This document shows positions 1 through 8,755 of a stretch of DNA of 64,000 bases, piece by piece; position 1 is the first letter of the stretch, and every line of letters starts with the position of its first letter. The notes beneath the pieces are model-generated. The model ran no database searches. It saw nothing but the letters and a program-made list of their open reading frames with translations, and had not been told where the DNA came from. Source of the DNA: JARYGU01 sp033795365 (GTDB lineage Bacteria > Pseudomonadota > Alphaproteobacteria > Rhizobiales > Rhizobiaceae); contig JARYGU010000009.1 in NCBI GenBank assembly GCA_033795365.1, positions 62,001 through 126,000 of the forward strand, given 5' to 3'. The position numbers and the translations under genes were made by a program.

Positions 1-562
1 CGGACTGGCCATAGTCGAACTTGACCGTTTTTATGCCCGCGATGTCGCGCAAGCGGGAGCGTACGCCGTCGCAGGCGACGAGGAGGCGGGTCCGGACCGT
101 CGAGCCGTCCGAAAGGCAAACCGCATTGGCATGCACGTCCCGTTCGAAGTCCTCGACGGATGTGCCCCAGCGCACCGATATGCCGAGGGCTTCCGCCTGC
201 TTCAAGAGAGCGCCCGTCATGGCGCGGTTCGGCACCATATGTGCGAAGGGGGTATCGTCACCGGCAGCGCCCGCACCCTCGAAGGTGAGAAAGACCGGCC
301 GGACGGGATCGGCAGTCCTGGAATCGGTGATCACCATTCGGCGGATCGGCTCCGCTTCGGGCGCGATCTCTTCCCATATGCCAAGGACATCCAGCAGATT
401 GCGGGCAGCCGCCACGATGGCCGAGGCTCTTTCGTCCTTCCGCCAGACATGCTCCGGCGCACCGTCGACGACCTCGACGGCGAGATGCGGAGCGGCCTTC
501 TTCACGGCGACCGCGAGCGAAAGTCCGACGTAACCGCCGCCTGCGACAAGCATATCGATCAT
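1..562 (-). CDS. ubiH: UbiH/UbiF/COQ6-family FAD-dependent monooxygenase (partial, C-terminus beyond window)
   Basis: Family members hydroxylate the ring of ubiquinone precursors at the inner membrane. Only the first 187 codons are in the window; the gene runs off the left edge. The N-terminus starts MIDMLVAGGGYVGLSLAVAV, a Rossmann FAD-binding fold with a GGGYVG variant of GxGxxG near residues 8-13. Further on come the family motif with DGVRSRLRDIAG (second FAD/NADH motif) and an FDYGQS stretch near the edge, both typical of UbiH/COQ6. The start is the ATG at 562-560, preceded by GGGAGAA at suitable spacing; an ATG three codons later is an alternative. It is divergent from tesB, with about 85 bp between the starts. 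Family is clear; which ring position it hydroxylates cannot be told. Confidence 0.85.
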   Translation of the reverse strand, partial: MIDMLVAGGGYVGLSLAVAVKKAAPHLAVEVVDGAPEHVWRKDERASAIVAAARNLLDVLGIWEEIAPEAEPIRRMVITDSRTADPVRPVFLTFEGAGAAGDDTPFAHMVPNRAMTGALLKQAEALGISVRWGTSVEDFERDVHANAVCLSDGSTVRTRLLVACDGVRSRLRDIAGIKTVKFDYGQS

Positions 563-647
563 CAGCGCTTCTCCCATCCACTTGAGCTGTCCTTTCAGCC
601 TATATAGAGGACTGAAGTCGGATTTCCTATCGCGGGAGAAAGCCCAA

Positions 648-1532
648 ATGTCGCGACAGCCTTCGAAGAATATCGCCATGGACACGCTGCTTGCGACGCT
701 GGACCTTGAGAAACTCGAGGAAAATCTCTTTCGCGGCAGCAGCCCCAAAGTGGGCTGGCAGCGCGTTTTCGGCGGCCAGGTTATCGGCCAGGCGCTGGTC
801 GCGGCGGCGCGCACCGTCGAGGAAGGGCGGTTCGTCCACTCGCTGCATGCCTATTTCATCCGCCCCGGAGATCCCGCGATACCGATCGTCTACGATGTCG
901 AGCGTATCCGCGACGGCTCCTCCTTTTCCACGCGGCGGGCGATGGCCGTGCAGCATGGCAAGCCGATCTTCTTCATGACGGCTTCCTTCCAGGGGGAGGA
1001 GGACGGTTTCGAGCATCAGTTCTCCATGCCGGAGGTCCCCCCGCCGGAAAATCTTCTGGGAGAAAAGGAGATCAAGGAGCAGTATCTCGCCCATGCGCCG
1101 GAGCATATCCGGGCATACTGGGAGCGACCCCGTCCGATCGAGCTGCGGCCGGTGTCGCTGAAGCACTATTTCTCCGACGACAGGCTGGAGCCGCGCCAGC
1201 ATATCTGGGTGCGCACCACCGGCCCGGTACCCGCGCAGCGCCATCTTCAGGCGGCCGTCCTTGCCTATCTCTCCGACATGACTTTGCTCGATACTTCGCT
1301 CTTTGCGCATGGGACGTCGATATTCGACCGCAGCCTGCAGGTTGCCAGCCTCGATCACGCGATGTGGTTTCATCGTCCTTACGCGCTGGACGACTGGCTG
1401 CTCTATACGCAGGACAGCCCCTCCGCTTCGGGCGCACGCGGGATGACCAGAGGCAGCCTTTTCAGCCGTTCCGGTGTGCTGATTGCATCAGTTGCCCAGG
1501 AAGGATTGATTCGTAAAAAGGCACTTGATTAA
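648..1532 (+). CDS. tesB: Acyl-CoA thioesterase II (TesB)
   Basis: It hydrolyses medium- and long-chain acyl-CoA to free fatty acid and CoA in the cytoplasm. The 294-residue product has the double hot-dog layout of TesB and matches the E. coli protein along its length: LEENLFRG and VFGGQVIGQAL near the N-terminus, the HAYFIRPGD block, TASFQGEEDGFEHQ, and the C-terminal DHAMWFHRP and SASGARG motifs. The frame is open for 22 codons further upstream, but the ATG at 648 has GGGAGAA at 634-640 and gives the usual family length. It stands alone, divergent from the ubiH-type gene, and is followed by a long AT-rich control region for glnK. Confidence 0.93.
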   Translation: MSRQPSKNIAMDTLLATLDLEKLEENLFRGSSPKVGWQRVFGGQVIGQALVAAARTVEEGRFVHSLHAYFIRPGDPAIPIVYDVERIRDGSSFSTRRAMAVQHGKPIFFMTASFQGEEDGFEHQFSMPEVPPPENLLGEKEIKEQYLAHAPEHIRAYWERPRPIELRPVSLKHYFSDDRLEPRQHIWVRTTGPVPAQRHLQAAVLAYLSDMTLLDTSLFAHGTSIFDRSLQVASLDHAMWFHRPYALDDWLLYTQDSPSASGARGMTRGSLFSRSGVLIASVAQEGLIRKKALD

Positions 1533-1654
1533 AATCTGTGCATTTTTTCATTTTTGCACACATTTTAGCCGCATTGTGTGGCGTTTTTTTACCAGCCCCT
1601 CGCGTGTCTATTTTTTCCTCTTTCTATTCAAGAACTTAAGATCGTTCGTGAATC
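1533..1654 (+). promoter_or_regulatory. AT-rich upstream region of glnK with overlapping dyads (possible NtrC sites)
   Basis: This stretch is much richer in A/T than the flanking genes. It holds TGTGCA (1537-1542) mirrored by TGCACA (1555-1560), and CACACA (1557-1562) mirrored by TGTGTG (1575-1580). They lie about 75-120 bp upstream of a sigma-54-like promoter, where an enhancer would be expected. The match to the enterobacterial NtrC consensus (GCAC-N7-GTGC) is imperfect, so the assignment to NtrC is inference from position and from the gene controlled. Confidence 0.35.
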
Positions 1655-1670
1655 TGGCACGCCCCTTGAA
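1655..1670 (+). promoter_or_regulatory. Sigma-54 (RpoN) type -24/-12 promoter of glnK-amtB
   Basis: TGGCACGCCCCTTGAA matches the sigma-54 consensus TGGCAC-N5-TTGCW except for one base in the -12 box (GA for GC). It lies about 95 bp upstream of the glnK start. glnK-amtB operons are commonly under NtrC/RpoN control, which fits. No other promoter-like motif of comparable quality is visible in this gap. Confidence 0.6.
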
Positions 1671-1764
1671 TGTGTAGGCCCGGTCGTTGTGTGGACATGA
1701 AGTTGCCAGCGGCAAGGAGAGACGGCCCCCGCGCCGTGGATAAAACACAAGGATGGGAAGCCAG

Positions 1765-2103
1765 ATGAAAATTGTGATGGCCATTATCAAGCCGTTCAAG
1801 CTCGATGAGGTTCGAGAAGCCCTCACCGCGGTCGGTATTCAGGGCCTGACCGTGACTGAGGTGAAGGGCTACGGGCGCCAGAAGGGACACACCGAAATCT
1901 ATCGCGGCACCGAATATGCCGTGAGCTTTTTGCCGAAACTGAAGGTCGAGATTGCGGTGCCGAGCGAGCTGGTGGACAAGGCCGTCGACGCCATCGCGTC
2001 GGCTGCCAAGACAGGCCAGATCGGCGACGGCAAGATCTTTGTCTACTCGATCGACCATGCCGTGCGCATCCGTACCGGCGAAACCGATTCCGAAGCGCTG
2101 TAA
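1765..2103 (+). CDS. glnK: Nitrogen regulatory protein PII, GlnK
   Basis: This is a 112-residue PII signal protein that senses 2-oxoglutarate and ATP/ADP and blocks AmtB when nitrogen is sufficient. The N-terminus MKIVMAIIKPFKLDEVREAL, the T-loop with Tyr51 (the uridylylation site, in TEYAVSF), the KVEIAVPSE strand and the GDGKIFV signature are all present. I chose the ATG at 1765, with GGGAAG at 1755-1760; an in-frame ATG at 1753 would add MGSQ but has its ribosome site too close. amtB follows after 29 bp, the usual glnK-amtB operon, which is why I call it GlnK and not GlnB. Confidence 0.95.
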   Translation: MKIVMAIIKPFKLDEVREALTAVGIQGLTVTEVKGYGRQKGHTEIYRGTEYAVSFLPKLKVEIAVPSELVDKAVDAIASAAKTGQIGDGKIFVYSIDHAVRIRTGETDSEAL

Positions 2104-2132
2104 GCAAGCGGCAGATCAGGGAGCATTTTCAG

Positions 2133-3494
2133 ATGTCAGTTAGATTTTCCAATACATTCGTCCGCGCGGGCGCTGCTGCGGCAGCTTTCCTCGCTCCGGT
2201 CGTGGCCTTTGCGCAGGAAGCCGCCGAAACGGCGACCGAAGCCGCAGCCGCCGCACCGGTTCCGGACAAGGCCGATAGCGCCTTCATGTATGTTGCCACC
2301 ATCCTCGTTCTCTTCATGCTCGTTCCGGGCCTCGGACTGTTCTACGGCGGTCTGGTGCGTGCGAAGAACATGCTGTCGGTGCTGATGCAATGCACGGTCA
2401 TCGGCGCGGCCATGATGATCGTCTGGGTGGTCTACGGCTATTCCTTCGCCTTCGGCGGTTCGACCAGCGCTTATTTCGGCGGTTTCGGGAAGCTTTTCCT
2501 GTCCGGCGTTACGCTCGACAGCACGGCGGCCACGTTCACTGACGGCGTCGTGATCTACGAATATGCCTTCATTGCCTTCCAGATGACCTTCGCCGCGATC
2601 ACCCCGGCGCTGATCATCGGTGCCTTCGCCGAGCGCATCAAGTTCTCGGCTGCGGTCCTGTTCTGCATTCTTTGGGCAACCTTCGTCTATTTCCCGATCG
2701 CTCACATGGTCTGGGATGCAAACGGCCTGATCTTCGGCATGGGTGCCCTCGACTTCGCCGGCGGCACGGTCGTTCACATCAACGCCGGCGTCGCCGGTCT
2801 CGTCGGTGCGATCATGGTCGGCAAGCGCACGGGCTTCGGCAAGGACATGATGGCTCCGCATTCGATGACGCTCACGCTTGTCGGCGCCGCCATGCTGTGG
2901 TTCGGCTGGTTCGGCTTCAATGCGGGTTCCAATCTCGAAGCTTCCGGCGGTGCCGTTCTCGCGACGATCAACACCTTCCTCGCAACGGCCGGCGCCATCG
3001 TCGCATGGTCCCTGACGGAAACCTTCGTTCGTGGCAAGGCATCCATGCTGGGCGCAGCATCCGGCATGATCGCCGGCCTCGTCGCCGTCACTCCGGCTGC
3101 CGGCTCGGTCGGTCCCATGGGTTCGATCGTTCTCGGCCTTATCGCAGCTCCGATTTGCTACTTCTTCGTTACCACGGTGAAGAACAAGTTCGGCTATGAC
3201 GACACGGCAGACGTCTTCGGCGTCCATGGCATCGGCGGCATCATCGGCGCCATCGGCACCGGTATCCTGACCGCGCCGAGCCTCGGCGGCACCGGCGGTG
3301 ACGACTTCGCGATCGGATCGCAGGTCTATACGCAGATCGTTGCCGTCGTCATCACCATCGTATGGTGCGGCGTCGTATCCGCCATCCTCTACAAGGTCGT
3401 CGACGCGATCGTCGGTCTGCGCGTCTCCGTCGAAGCCGAGCGCGAAGGTCTCGACCTTTCGTCCCACGGCGAAGCGGCCTACCACTCCTCCTAA
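2133..3494 (+). CDS. amtB: Ammonium transporter AmtB
   Basis: It conducts ammonium across the inner membrane and is gated by the GlnK encoded just upstream. The 453-residue protein starts with a signal peptide (about residues 1-28, ending near AFAQ), an Ala/Glu-rich periplasmic stretch, then the eleven hydrophobic segments of the family. Family marks include GLGLFYGGLVR, the long FAFGGS and GAFAERIKFSA stretches, and the two conserved histidine positions in the pore regions (DFAGGTVVHINAG and the later GVHGIGGIIGAIGTG). The start has GGGAGC upstream. It forms an operon with glnK and is followed by a strong terminator at 3577. Confidence 0.95.
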   Translation: MSVRFSNTFVRAGAAAAAFLAPVVAFAQEAAETATEAAAAAPVPDKADSAFMYVATILVLFMLVPGLGLFYGGLVRAKNMLSVLMQCTVIGAAMMIVWVVYGYSFAFGGSTSAYFGGFGKLFLSGVTLDSTAATFTDGVVIYEYAFIAFQMTFAAITPALIIGAFAERIKFSAAVLFCILWATFVYFPIAHMVWDANGLIFGMGALDFAGGTVVHINAGVAGLVGAIMVGKRTGFGKDMMAPHSMTLTLVGAAMLWFGWFGFNAGSNLEASGGAVLATINTFLATAGAIVAWSLTETFVRGKASMLGAASGMIAGLVAVTPAAGSVGPMGSIVLGLIAAPICYFFVTTVKNKFGYDDTADVFGVHGIGGIIGAIGTGILTAPSLGGTGGDDFAIGSQVYTQIVAVVITIVWCGVVSAILYKVVDAIVGLRVSVEAEREGLDLSSHGEAAYHSS

Positions 3495-3576
3495 GAAGAT
3501 TTCCGGCGGCGCTCGGCTTCCCCAGCGCCGCCGGTCAACGTCCCGTCGCGGTCATATGATGAATATGCCGCATTTC

Positions 3577-3604
3577 GCCCGGACCTCGCGGTTCGGGCTT
3601 TTTT
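3577..3604 (+). terminator. Intrinsic terminator of glnK-amtB
   Basis: GCCCGGACC pairs with GGTTCGGGC across a TCGC loop, a 9-bp stem with one G-T pair, followed directly by TTTTTT. It lies about 80 bp after the amtB stop codon. Confidence 0.85.
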
Positions 3605-3652
3605 GTTCGGACGGGCTGGATGACGGGAGGCGAAACAGCGTTCCTGCCATGG

Positions 3653-3667
3653 TTAACACGACATTAA
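3653..3667 (+). promoter_or_regulatory. CtrA-type full site (TTAA-N7-TTAA) upstream of ftsK
   Basis: TTAACACGACATTAA matches the alphaproteobacterial CtrA box TTAA-N7-TTAA exactly. It sits about 90 bp before the ftsK start and downstream of the amtB terminator, so ftsK is the only gene it could serve. Binding by CtrA is inferred from the motif and the cell-division role of the gene. Confidence 0.5.
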
Positions 3668-3754
3668 GGCTTGCCCGGTTAGTCTGGACGCAGCGTGCAT
3701 ACCTGCTTCGGCCGGAGCATGAAACCTTCGTGACGTGAACTACAGGCTGGGACT

Positions 3755-6445
3755 ATGGGCAGAAGCATATCGGCAGCGATGGAGAACCGCTCCGACCGGT
3801 TCGTTCTATCCTCTTTCGTCTGGCGGCAGATCCAGGCTCTCGCGGGCATCGGCCTCTTCGGGGCGCTGGCCCTCGCCATAGCGGCGCTGGCGAGCTGGAA
3901 TGTCACCGATCCGAGCTTTTCCTACGCTTCCGGCGGAGAGCCGCGAAACATACTCGGCTATCCCGGTGCCGCCTTCGCCGACATTTTCATGCAATTCTTC
4001 GGGCTTGCGAGCGTGCTGGCCCTGTTGCCGGTCGTCGCCTGGGGAATCGTGCTGATTTCCGCCAAGCGGTTCGATCGCATACCGCGACGCATGGCGGCCT
4101 GGCTCGGCGGCTCCATACTCGCTTCGGCGGCCTTGAGCTGCGCCCCGGCACCCGTGACATGGCCGTTGCCGAACGGGCTCGGCGGCGTCTTCGGAGATAT
4201 GATCCTTCGCTTTCCCGCTCTCTTCACGGGCGCATATCCGACAGGCACGTTCGCCACGGTCGTCGGCGCGATCATCGCCGTTCCGGCTGCGTGGATGCTT
4301 GTCTTCAGCGCCGGACTCATCGGCGTGCTGCCGGTCGAGGAGGATGAGGAAGCGGCTCTGCCGGCAACGGCCAGCCGCGCCCAGACCATCAGCGACGAAG
4401 CCGATGAGGACGACGGAGAAGGGCCACTGACCGTGCTTGCCGGCGCCGTGACGCATGCCTGGTTTACCGGCCAGGCGAGAATACGTCGTCTCTTCGGCCT
4501 TTCCGGCAGGCGCCGAAACCAGTCGCGCGCCGTGGAGCAGCCGTATGATTTCAACGAGGACGAATTCGGCACACTGAACGAGCCGCCTCGCGCCAAGGCG
4601 CCGTCCCTTTCAGAGCGGCGGGAGCCTTCGATGGAGGCGGGAGCGCGCCGCGTCGTATCGCCGCCGTCGCTTGGCGGGATGGACGACGGCGAGCCGCCGT
4701 TCGATCTGGACGATCTTCCCCGTCCGGACGGCATTCTGCCGGACGACGAGGAGGACGTGGCCGCCGACTGGGCTCCCCGTACCGCACCCACCCGCGGCCC
4801 GGCCGCGATGCTTTCCTCCGGTTCCAGAGTGGCCGCGCCGGCTCCCCGCCCGAAGACGGGACAGCGTATCGCGCGCGAAGCGCAGACATCCTTCGTCGGC
4901 AGGGACGGCTTCGAGCTGCCTCCGCTTCACCTCCTTGCGGAACCGAAAGCGGTGGCGCGTCCTGCCAATGTCTCGGCCGACGCGCTGGAACAGAATGCCC
5001 GCATGCTGGAAGGGGTGCTGGAGGACTTCGGCGTCAAGGGCGAGATCATCCATGTCCGCCCGGGGCCTGTGGTCACGCTATATGAGCTAGAGCCCGCACC
5101 GGGCATCAAATCGTCTCGCGTCATCGGGCTTGCAGACGATATCGCCCGCTCCATGAGCGCGATCGCCGCCCGCGTCGCTGTCGTTCCAGGCCGCAACGCC
5201 ATTGGCATCGAGCTCCCGAACCAGGGACGTGAAACGGTCTATCTGCGTGAATTGATCGCCAGCCGCGACTTCGAAACCAGCAAGGCGAAACTCGCGATGG
5301 CGCTCGGCAAGAATATCGGCGGCGAACCGGTGATCGCCGACGTCGCAAAGATGCCGCACCTGCTCGTTGCCGGCACCACCGGCTCCGGCAAGTCCGTCGC
5401 CATCAACACGTTCATTCTTTCGCTGCTCTACCGGATGACGCCGGAACAATGCCGCCTGATCATGATCGACCCGAAGATGCTCGAGCTCTCCGTCTATGAC
5501 GGCATTCCGCATCTGCTGTCGCCGGTGGTCACCGATCCGAAGAAAGCGGTCGTGGCGCTCAAATGGACCGTCCGCGAGATGGAAGAGCGCTACAAGAAGA
5601 TGTCGAAGATCGGCGTTCGCAACATCGACGGCTTCAACAGCCGCGTCGAACAGGCGCTTGCGAAGGGAGAGGCAATCACCCGTACCGTTCAGACCGGCTT
5701 CGACCGCCAGACGGGTGAGGCGGTCTACGAGACCGAAGAATTCGATTTGCAGCCGATGCCCTATATCGTCGTCATCATCGACGAGATGGCAGACCTGATG
5801 ATGGTCGCGGGCAAGGACATCGAGGGCGCGGTGCAGCGCCTGGCCCAGATGGCGCGCGCCGCCGGCATCCACGTCATCATGGCGACCCAGCGTCCCTCCG
5901 TCGATGTCATCACCGGCACGATCAAGGCAAACTTCCCGACGCGCATCTCCTTCCAGGTGACGTCGAAGATCGACAGCCGGACCATTCTCGGCGAGCAGGG
6001 CGCAGAGCAGTTGCTCGGCATGGGCGACATGCTTTACATGGCTGGCGGCGGCCGCATCCAGCGCGTTCATGGCCCCTTCGTATCGGACAACGAGGTGGAA
6101 GCCGTCGTGGCGCATCTGAAGACGCAAGGTGTTCCGCAGTATCTCGACGCGATCACCGAGGATGACGACGAAGACGGGGACGGCGGCAGCGGCAGCGGCA
6201 GCGGCGGTCCGGCGGGAACCTCCAACCTCGACGATTCGGACGATCCCTACGATCAGGCCGTCGCCGTCGTCCTGCGTGACGGCAAGGCATCGACCTCCTA
6301 CATTCAGCGCAGGCTCGGCATCGGCTACAACCGCGCCGCCTCTCTGATCGAACGCATGGAGCAGGAGGGTCTGATCGGACCTGCCAACCATGCCGGCAAG
6401 CGCGAGATCCTTGTTCCGACCGAGGATGAAATCTCCGGTCGCTGA
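3755..6445 (+). CDS. ftsK: DNA translocase FtsK
   Basis: FtsK anchors at the division septum and pumps chromosomal DNA toward the dif site. The 896-residue protein has four hydrophobic N-terminal segments (about residues 25-200), an acidic and proline-rich linker (about 200-400), the alpha-domain (from about 405), and a RecA-like motor with Walker A GTTGSGKS at about 540-547 and Walker B with VVIIDEMADL near 667. A Gly/Ser-rich acidic spacer (EDDDEDGDGG, then GSGSGSGG) leads to the winged-helix gamma domain at the C-terminus that reads KOPS sequences. The start is ATG 3755; ATG 3779 (MENRSDRF) is a real alternative. It is alone behind a CtrA-type site and followed by lolA. Confidence 0.94.
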   Translation: MGRSISAAMENRSDRFVLSSFVWRQIQALAGIGLFGALALAIAALASWNVTDPSFSYASGGEPRNILGYPGAAFADIFMQFFGLASVLALLPVVAWGIVLISAKRFDRIPRRMAAWLGGSILASAALSCAPAPVTWPLPNGLGGVFGDMILRFPALFTGAYPTGTFATVVGAIIAVPAAWMLVFSAGLIGVLPVEEDEEAALPATASRAQTISDEADEDDGEGPLTVLAGAVTHAWFTGQARIRRLFGLSGRRRNQSRAVEQPYDFNEDEFGTLNEPPRAKAPSLSERREPSMEAGARRVVSPPSLGGMDDGEPPFDLDDLPRPDGILPDDEEDVAADWAPRTAPTRGPAAMLSSGSRVAAPAPRPKTGQRIAREAQTSFVGRDGFELPPLHLLAEPKAVARPANVSADALEQNARMLEGVLEDFGVKGEIIHVRPGPVVTLYELEPAPGIKSSRVIGLADDIARSMSAIAARVAVVPGRNAIGIELPNQGRETVYLRELIASRDFETSKAKLAMALGKNIGGEPVIADVAKMPHLLVAGTTGSGKSVAINTFILSLLYRMTPEQCRLIMIDPKMLELSVYDGIPHLLSPVVTDPKKAVVALKWTVREMEERYKKMSKIGVRNIDGFNSRVEQALAKGEAITRTVQTGFDRQTGEAVYETEEFDLQPMPYIVVIIDEMADLMMVAGKDIEGAVQRLAQMARAAGIHVIMATQRPSVDVITGTIKANFPTRISFQVTSKIDSRTILGEQGAEQLLGMGDMLYMAGGGRIQRVHGPFVSDNEVEAVVAHLKTQGVPQYLDAITEDDDEDGDGGSGSGSGGPAGTSNLDDSDDPYDQAVAVVLRDGKASTSYIQRRLGIGYNRAASLIERMEQEGLIGPANHAGKREILVPTEDEISGR

Positions 6446-6558
6446 CCGGGAACAGAGCGCGGTCGTCCCGCATTTTCCGGATGGCCGAGCGCATTCGCCG
6501 GCGCCTTGATGGTGCCGCACTTGCCTCCCACATGAGGGGCACTATGAAGGAGATACAG

Positions 6559-7230
6559 ATGACCAGAACCGAAGCGGATATTTCCGCTGCCAAGTCCGGG
6601 CCGGGTCTGACACGCCGCGGTTTCACATGCCTCCTGGCTCTGGCGCTCATGGCCGGCACATCCGCCTTCGCGCCGCAGGAAGCGAGAGCACAGGCGCCAG
6701 GTGCCGCCCAGAAGATCGCCGATCATTTTGCATCTGTGAAGACGATGATGGGCGAGTTCGTACAATTCGGTCCTCGAGGAGAGCAGACGGGGGGAAAGTT
6801 TTTCATCGATCGTCCCGGGAAAATCCGCTTCAATTATGAAGAGCCTTCGCCGATGCGCGTGATCTCCGACGGGCGTTCCGTCGTTATCGGCAACCGCAAG
6901 CTCAAGACCTGGGACATCTATCCTCTGTCGAAGACCCCGCTGAACCTGCTTCTCAGCGAGAAGATCGATCTTTCTGCGAGGATGGTGCGCGATGTGAAGG
7001 AAGAAGCGGACCTCACGACCATCGTACTCGGAGACCGCAGCATCTTCGGCGATTCGACCATCACCATGATGTTCGATCCGAAGACGTATGACCTGCGCCA
7101 ATGGACGATCACCGACGCACAGGGCAAGGACACGTCCGTCATGATCTTCAATGTGAAGACGGGCGTGCAACTGGACGCGCAGATCTTCAACATTCCCTAT
7201 GACGAGGTACGCGGCAACCAGCGCCGCTGA
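6559..7230 (+). CDS. lolA: Outer-membrane lipoprotein carrier protein LolA
   Basis: LolA is the periplasmic chaperone that takes lipoproteins from LolCDE to the outer membrane. The 223-residue product has an N-terminal signal region (about residues 15-45) and then the LolA half-barrel core: KTMMGEFVQFGPRGEQTGGKFFIDRPGKI, the conserved NYEEPSPM strand, and YPLSKTPLNLLL. I place the start at ATG 6559 because AAGGAG lies at 6547-6552; the frame stays open upstream, but without a better site. The signal has twin arginines (TRRGFTCLLALALMAG), unlike the usual Sec-type LolA signal. It follows ftsK by about 110 bp, the same ftsK-lolA neighbourhood seen in many proteobacteria. Confidence 0.9.
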   Translation: MTRTEADISAAKSGPGLTRRGFTCLLALALMAGTSAFAPQEARAQAPGAAQKIADHFASVKTMMGEFVQFGPRGEQTGGKFFIDRPGKIRFNYEEPSPMRVISDGRSVVIGNRKLKTWDIYPLSKTPLNLLLSEKIDLSARMVRDVKEEADLTTIVLGDRSIFGDSTITMMFDPKTYDLRQWTITDAQGKDTSVMIFNVKTGVQLDAQIFNIPYDEVRGNQRR

Positions 7231-7252
7231 CGATCCGATCCTGCATGATTGT

Positions 7253-7283
7253 GCAAAACGGCCGGATTTACCGGCCGTTTTGC
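7253..7283 (+). terminator. Hairpin terminator after lolA
   Basis: A perfect 13-bp stem, GCAAAACGGCCGG against CCGGCCGTTTTGC, closes a 5-base ATTTA loop. The stem ends in TTTTGC followed by GTTTC, so the U-run is partly inside the stem. It lies 23 bp after the lolA stop codon. Confidence 0.7.
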
Positions 7284-7367
7284 GTTTCGGCAGGTTCATT
7301 TCGGCGCGCCATCGGTCTATGACCCGTCATCCCCTCAACTCAGAAGCAAGCGGGCAAGAGGAAAAGC

Positions 7368-8174
7368 ATGGCATTATCGATCGCGACCTGGAACATCAAT
7401 TCCGTGCGGCTGCGCATGCCGCTGGTCGAACACTTTCTGAAGACCTACAGCCCGGACGTTCTCTGCCTTCAGGAAACGAAATGCCCGAACGATCTCTTCC
7501 CGGCAAAACCGCTGAAGGCATTGGGCTACGAGCATATCGTCATCCATGGCCAGAAGGGCTATCACGGCGTTGCCACGATATCGCGCCTTCCCTTGACGGA
7601 GCTCGTCGAGCGCAGGGACTATTGCGGAGTCGGCGACGCGCGTCATCTCTCGGTCATCCTGCGGCATTCAAACAAATCGATCAGGCTGCATAATTTCTAC
7701 GTGCCGGCCGGCGGCGACGAACCCGACCGCTCGGTCAATCCGAAGTTCGGCCACAAGCTCGATTTCATCGAAGAAATGAAGCTGCTGCATGCCGAAGCGG
7801 AAGCCGGAATCTCGTCGATCCTCGTTGGCGATCTCAATGTCGCTCCGCTGGAACACGACGTCTGGTCGCACAAGCAGATGCTCAGGATCGTCAGCCATAC
7901 ACCGGTGGAAACCGATGGCCTGGTCGAAGTGATGACGAAGGGCGCCTGGGTGGATCTGATGCGCCGGAAGATACCCGCCGATCAGAAGCTCTACACGTGG
8001 TGGAGCTATCGCGCCCAGGACTGGAGCACGTCCGATCGCGGCCGCCGGCTCGACCATATCTGGTCGTCCGCCGATCTCGAGCCGCATCTCGTCGACATAT
8101 CGGTGCTGCGCGAGGCACGCGGTTGGGAGCGTCCTTCGGACCATGTGCCGGTGATCGCCCAGTTCGACCTCTGA
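7368..8174 (+). CDS. xthA: Exodeoxyribonuclease III
   Basis: It is an AP endonuclease and 3'-5' exonuclease of base-excision repair in the cytoplasm. The 268-residue protein carries all core motifs of the EEP/ExoIII fold: ATWNINSVR at the N-terminus, LCLQETK (metal-binding Glu), the NFYVPAGG strand, the GDLNVAP active-site loop, the RRLDHIW motif and the C-terminal SDHVPV with the catalytic Asp-His pair. Length is normal for the family. The start is ATG 7368, behind a GAGGAA ribosome site. It is a single-gene unit between the lolA terminator and a convergent regulator gene. Confidence 0.94.
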   Translation: MALSIATWNINSVRLRMPLVEHFLKTYSPDVLCLQETKCPNDLFPAKPLKALGYEHIVIHGQKGYHGVATISRLPLTELVERRDYCGVGDARHLSVILRHSNKSIRLHNFYVPAGGDEPDRSVNPKFGHKLDFIEEMKLLHAEAEAGISSILVGDLNVAPLEHDVWSHKQMLRIVSHTPVETDGLVEVMTKGAWVDLMRRKIPADQKLYTWWSYRAQDWSTSDRGRRLDHIWSSADLEPHLVDISVLREARGWERPSDHVPVIAQFDL

Positions 8175-8186
8175 AACAGGTTCTTC

Positions 8187-8642
8187 TCAGGCGAACCGGC
8201 CCGCCATCCCGCCGACCGCGCCGATCATCGCTTCGAGATTTGCGCGGATGCGGGATTCGACGAGAAGCGCCACTTCCGGATATTCCTCGAGCATGCGGCG
8301 AAAGAGCGGCCTGTTGATGCGGATCACTTCGCTGTCCTCTTCCGCGGTGGCGCTGTATTTGCGTTCGACGGCGGAGATCATCGCCAGTTCCGAAAGAAGC
8401 GTTCCAGGACCGGCCAAGCCTTCGTCGCGCAGCGATCCGTCACGCATCGTCGAGGTCAGGCGCAGCGCGCCCGAGGCGACGACGAAGCCGCAGTCGGCGG
8501 AGGTGCCTTCGCGAAATAGCGTCTGTCCCTCGATTACCCGACGCCGCTCGGCGCCGAAGGCCATCAGGCGCAGCTTGTCGTCCGAAAGGCCGGCAAAAAG
8601 CGGTACGCGGGAAAAAAGGACGATATCGTCATTGAGGGACAA
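8187..8642 (-). CDS. Cyclic nucleotide-binding-domain protein
   Basis: This is a stand-alone CRP-type sensor domain of 151 residues without a helix-turn-helix or any output domain. Visible features are VPLFAGLSDDKLRLMAFGAERRRV, the GQTLFREGTSADCGFVVASGALRL core of the cNMP fold, and GPGTLLSELAMIS in place of the usual phosphate-binding cassette GE-L; the cassette Arg is not clearly conserved, so ligand binding is unsure. I use the TTG at 8642 as start because GGAGG lies 9 bases upstream. Longer starts exist up to GTG 8759, which would overlap the stop of the upstream response regulator by 4 bases (GTGA) but adds a sequence with no family look. It probably shares a transcript with that regulator. 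Confidence 0.8.
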   Translation of the reverse strand: MSLNDDIVLFSRVPLFAGLSDDKLRLMAFGAERRRVIEGQTLFREGTSADCGFVVASGALRLTSTMRDGSLRDEGLAGPGTLLSELAMISAVERKYSATAEEDSEVIRINRPLFRRMLEEYPEVALLVESRIRANLEAMIGAVGGMAGRFA

Positions 8643-8755
8643 GGTCGGACGCCTCCAGCATAAATTGTGATCCGCAGGGTGGTGCGACGCGGACTGCGAA
8701 TGCATCATGTGCGTCCGGAAATACATCGAGAACGGACCAGGCGGCAAGCCGCCAC

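Noticed and set aside
2136..3485. 449-codon frame antisense to amtB
   Set aside because: Shadow frame, very rich in Asp/Glu/Arg; amtB is certain.
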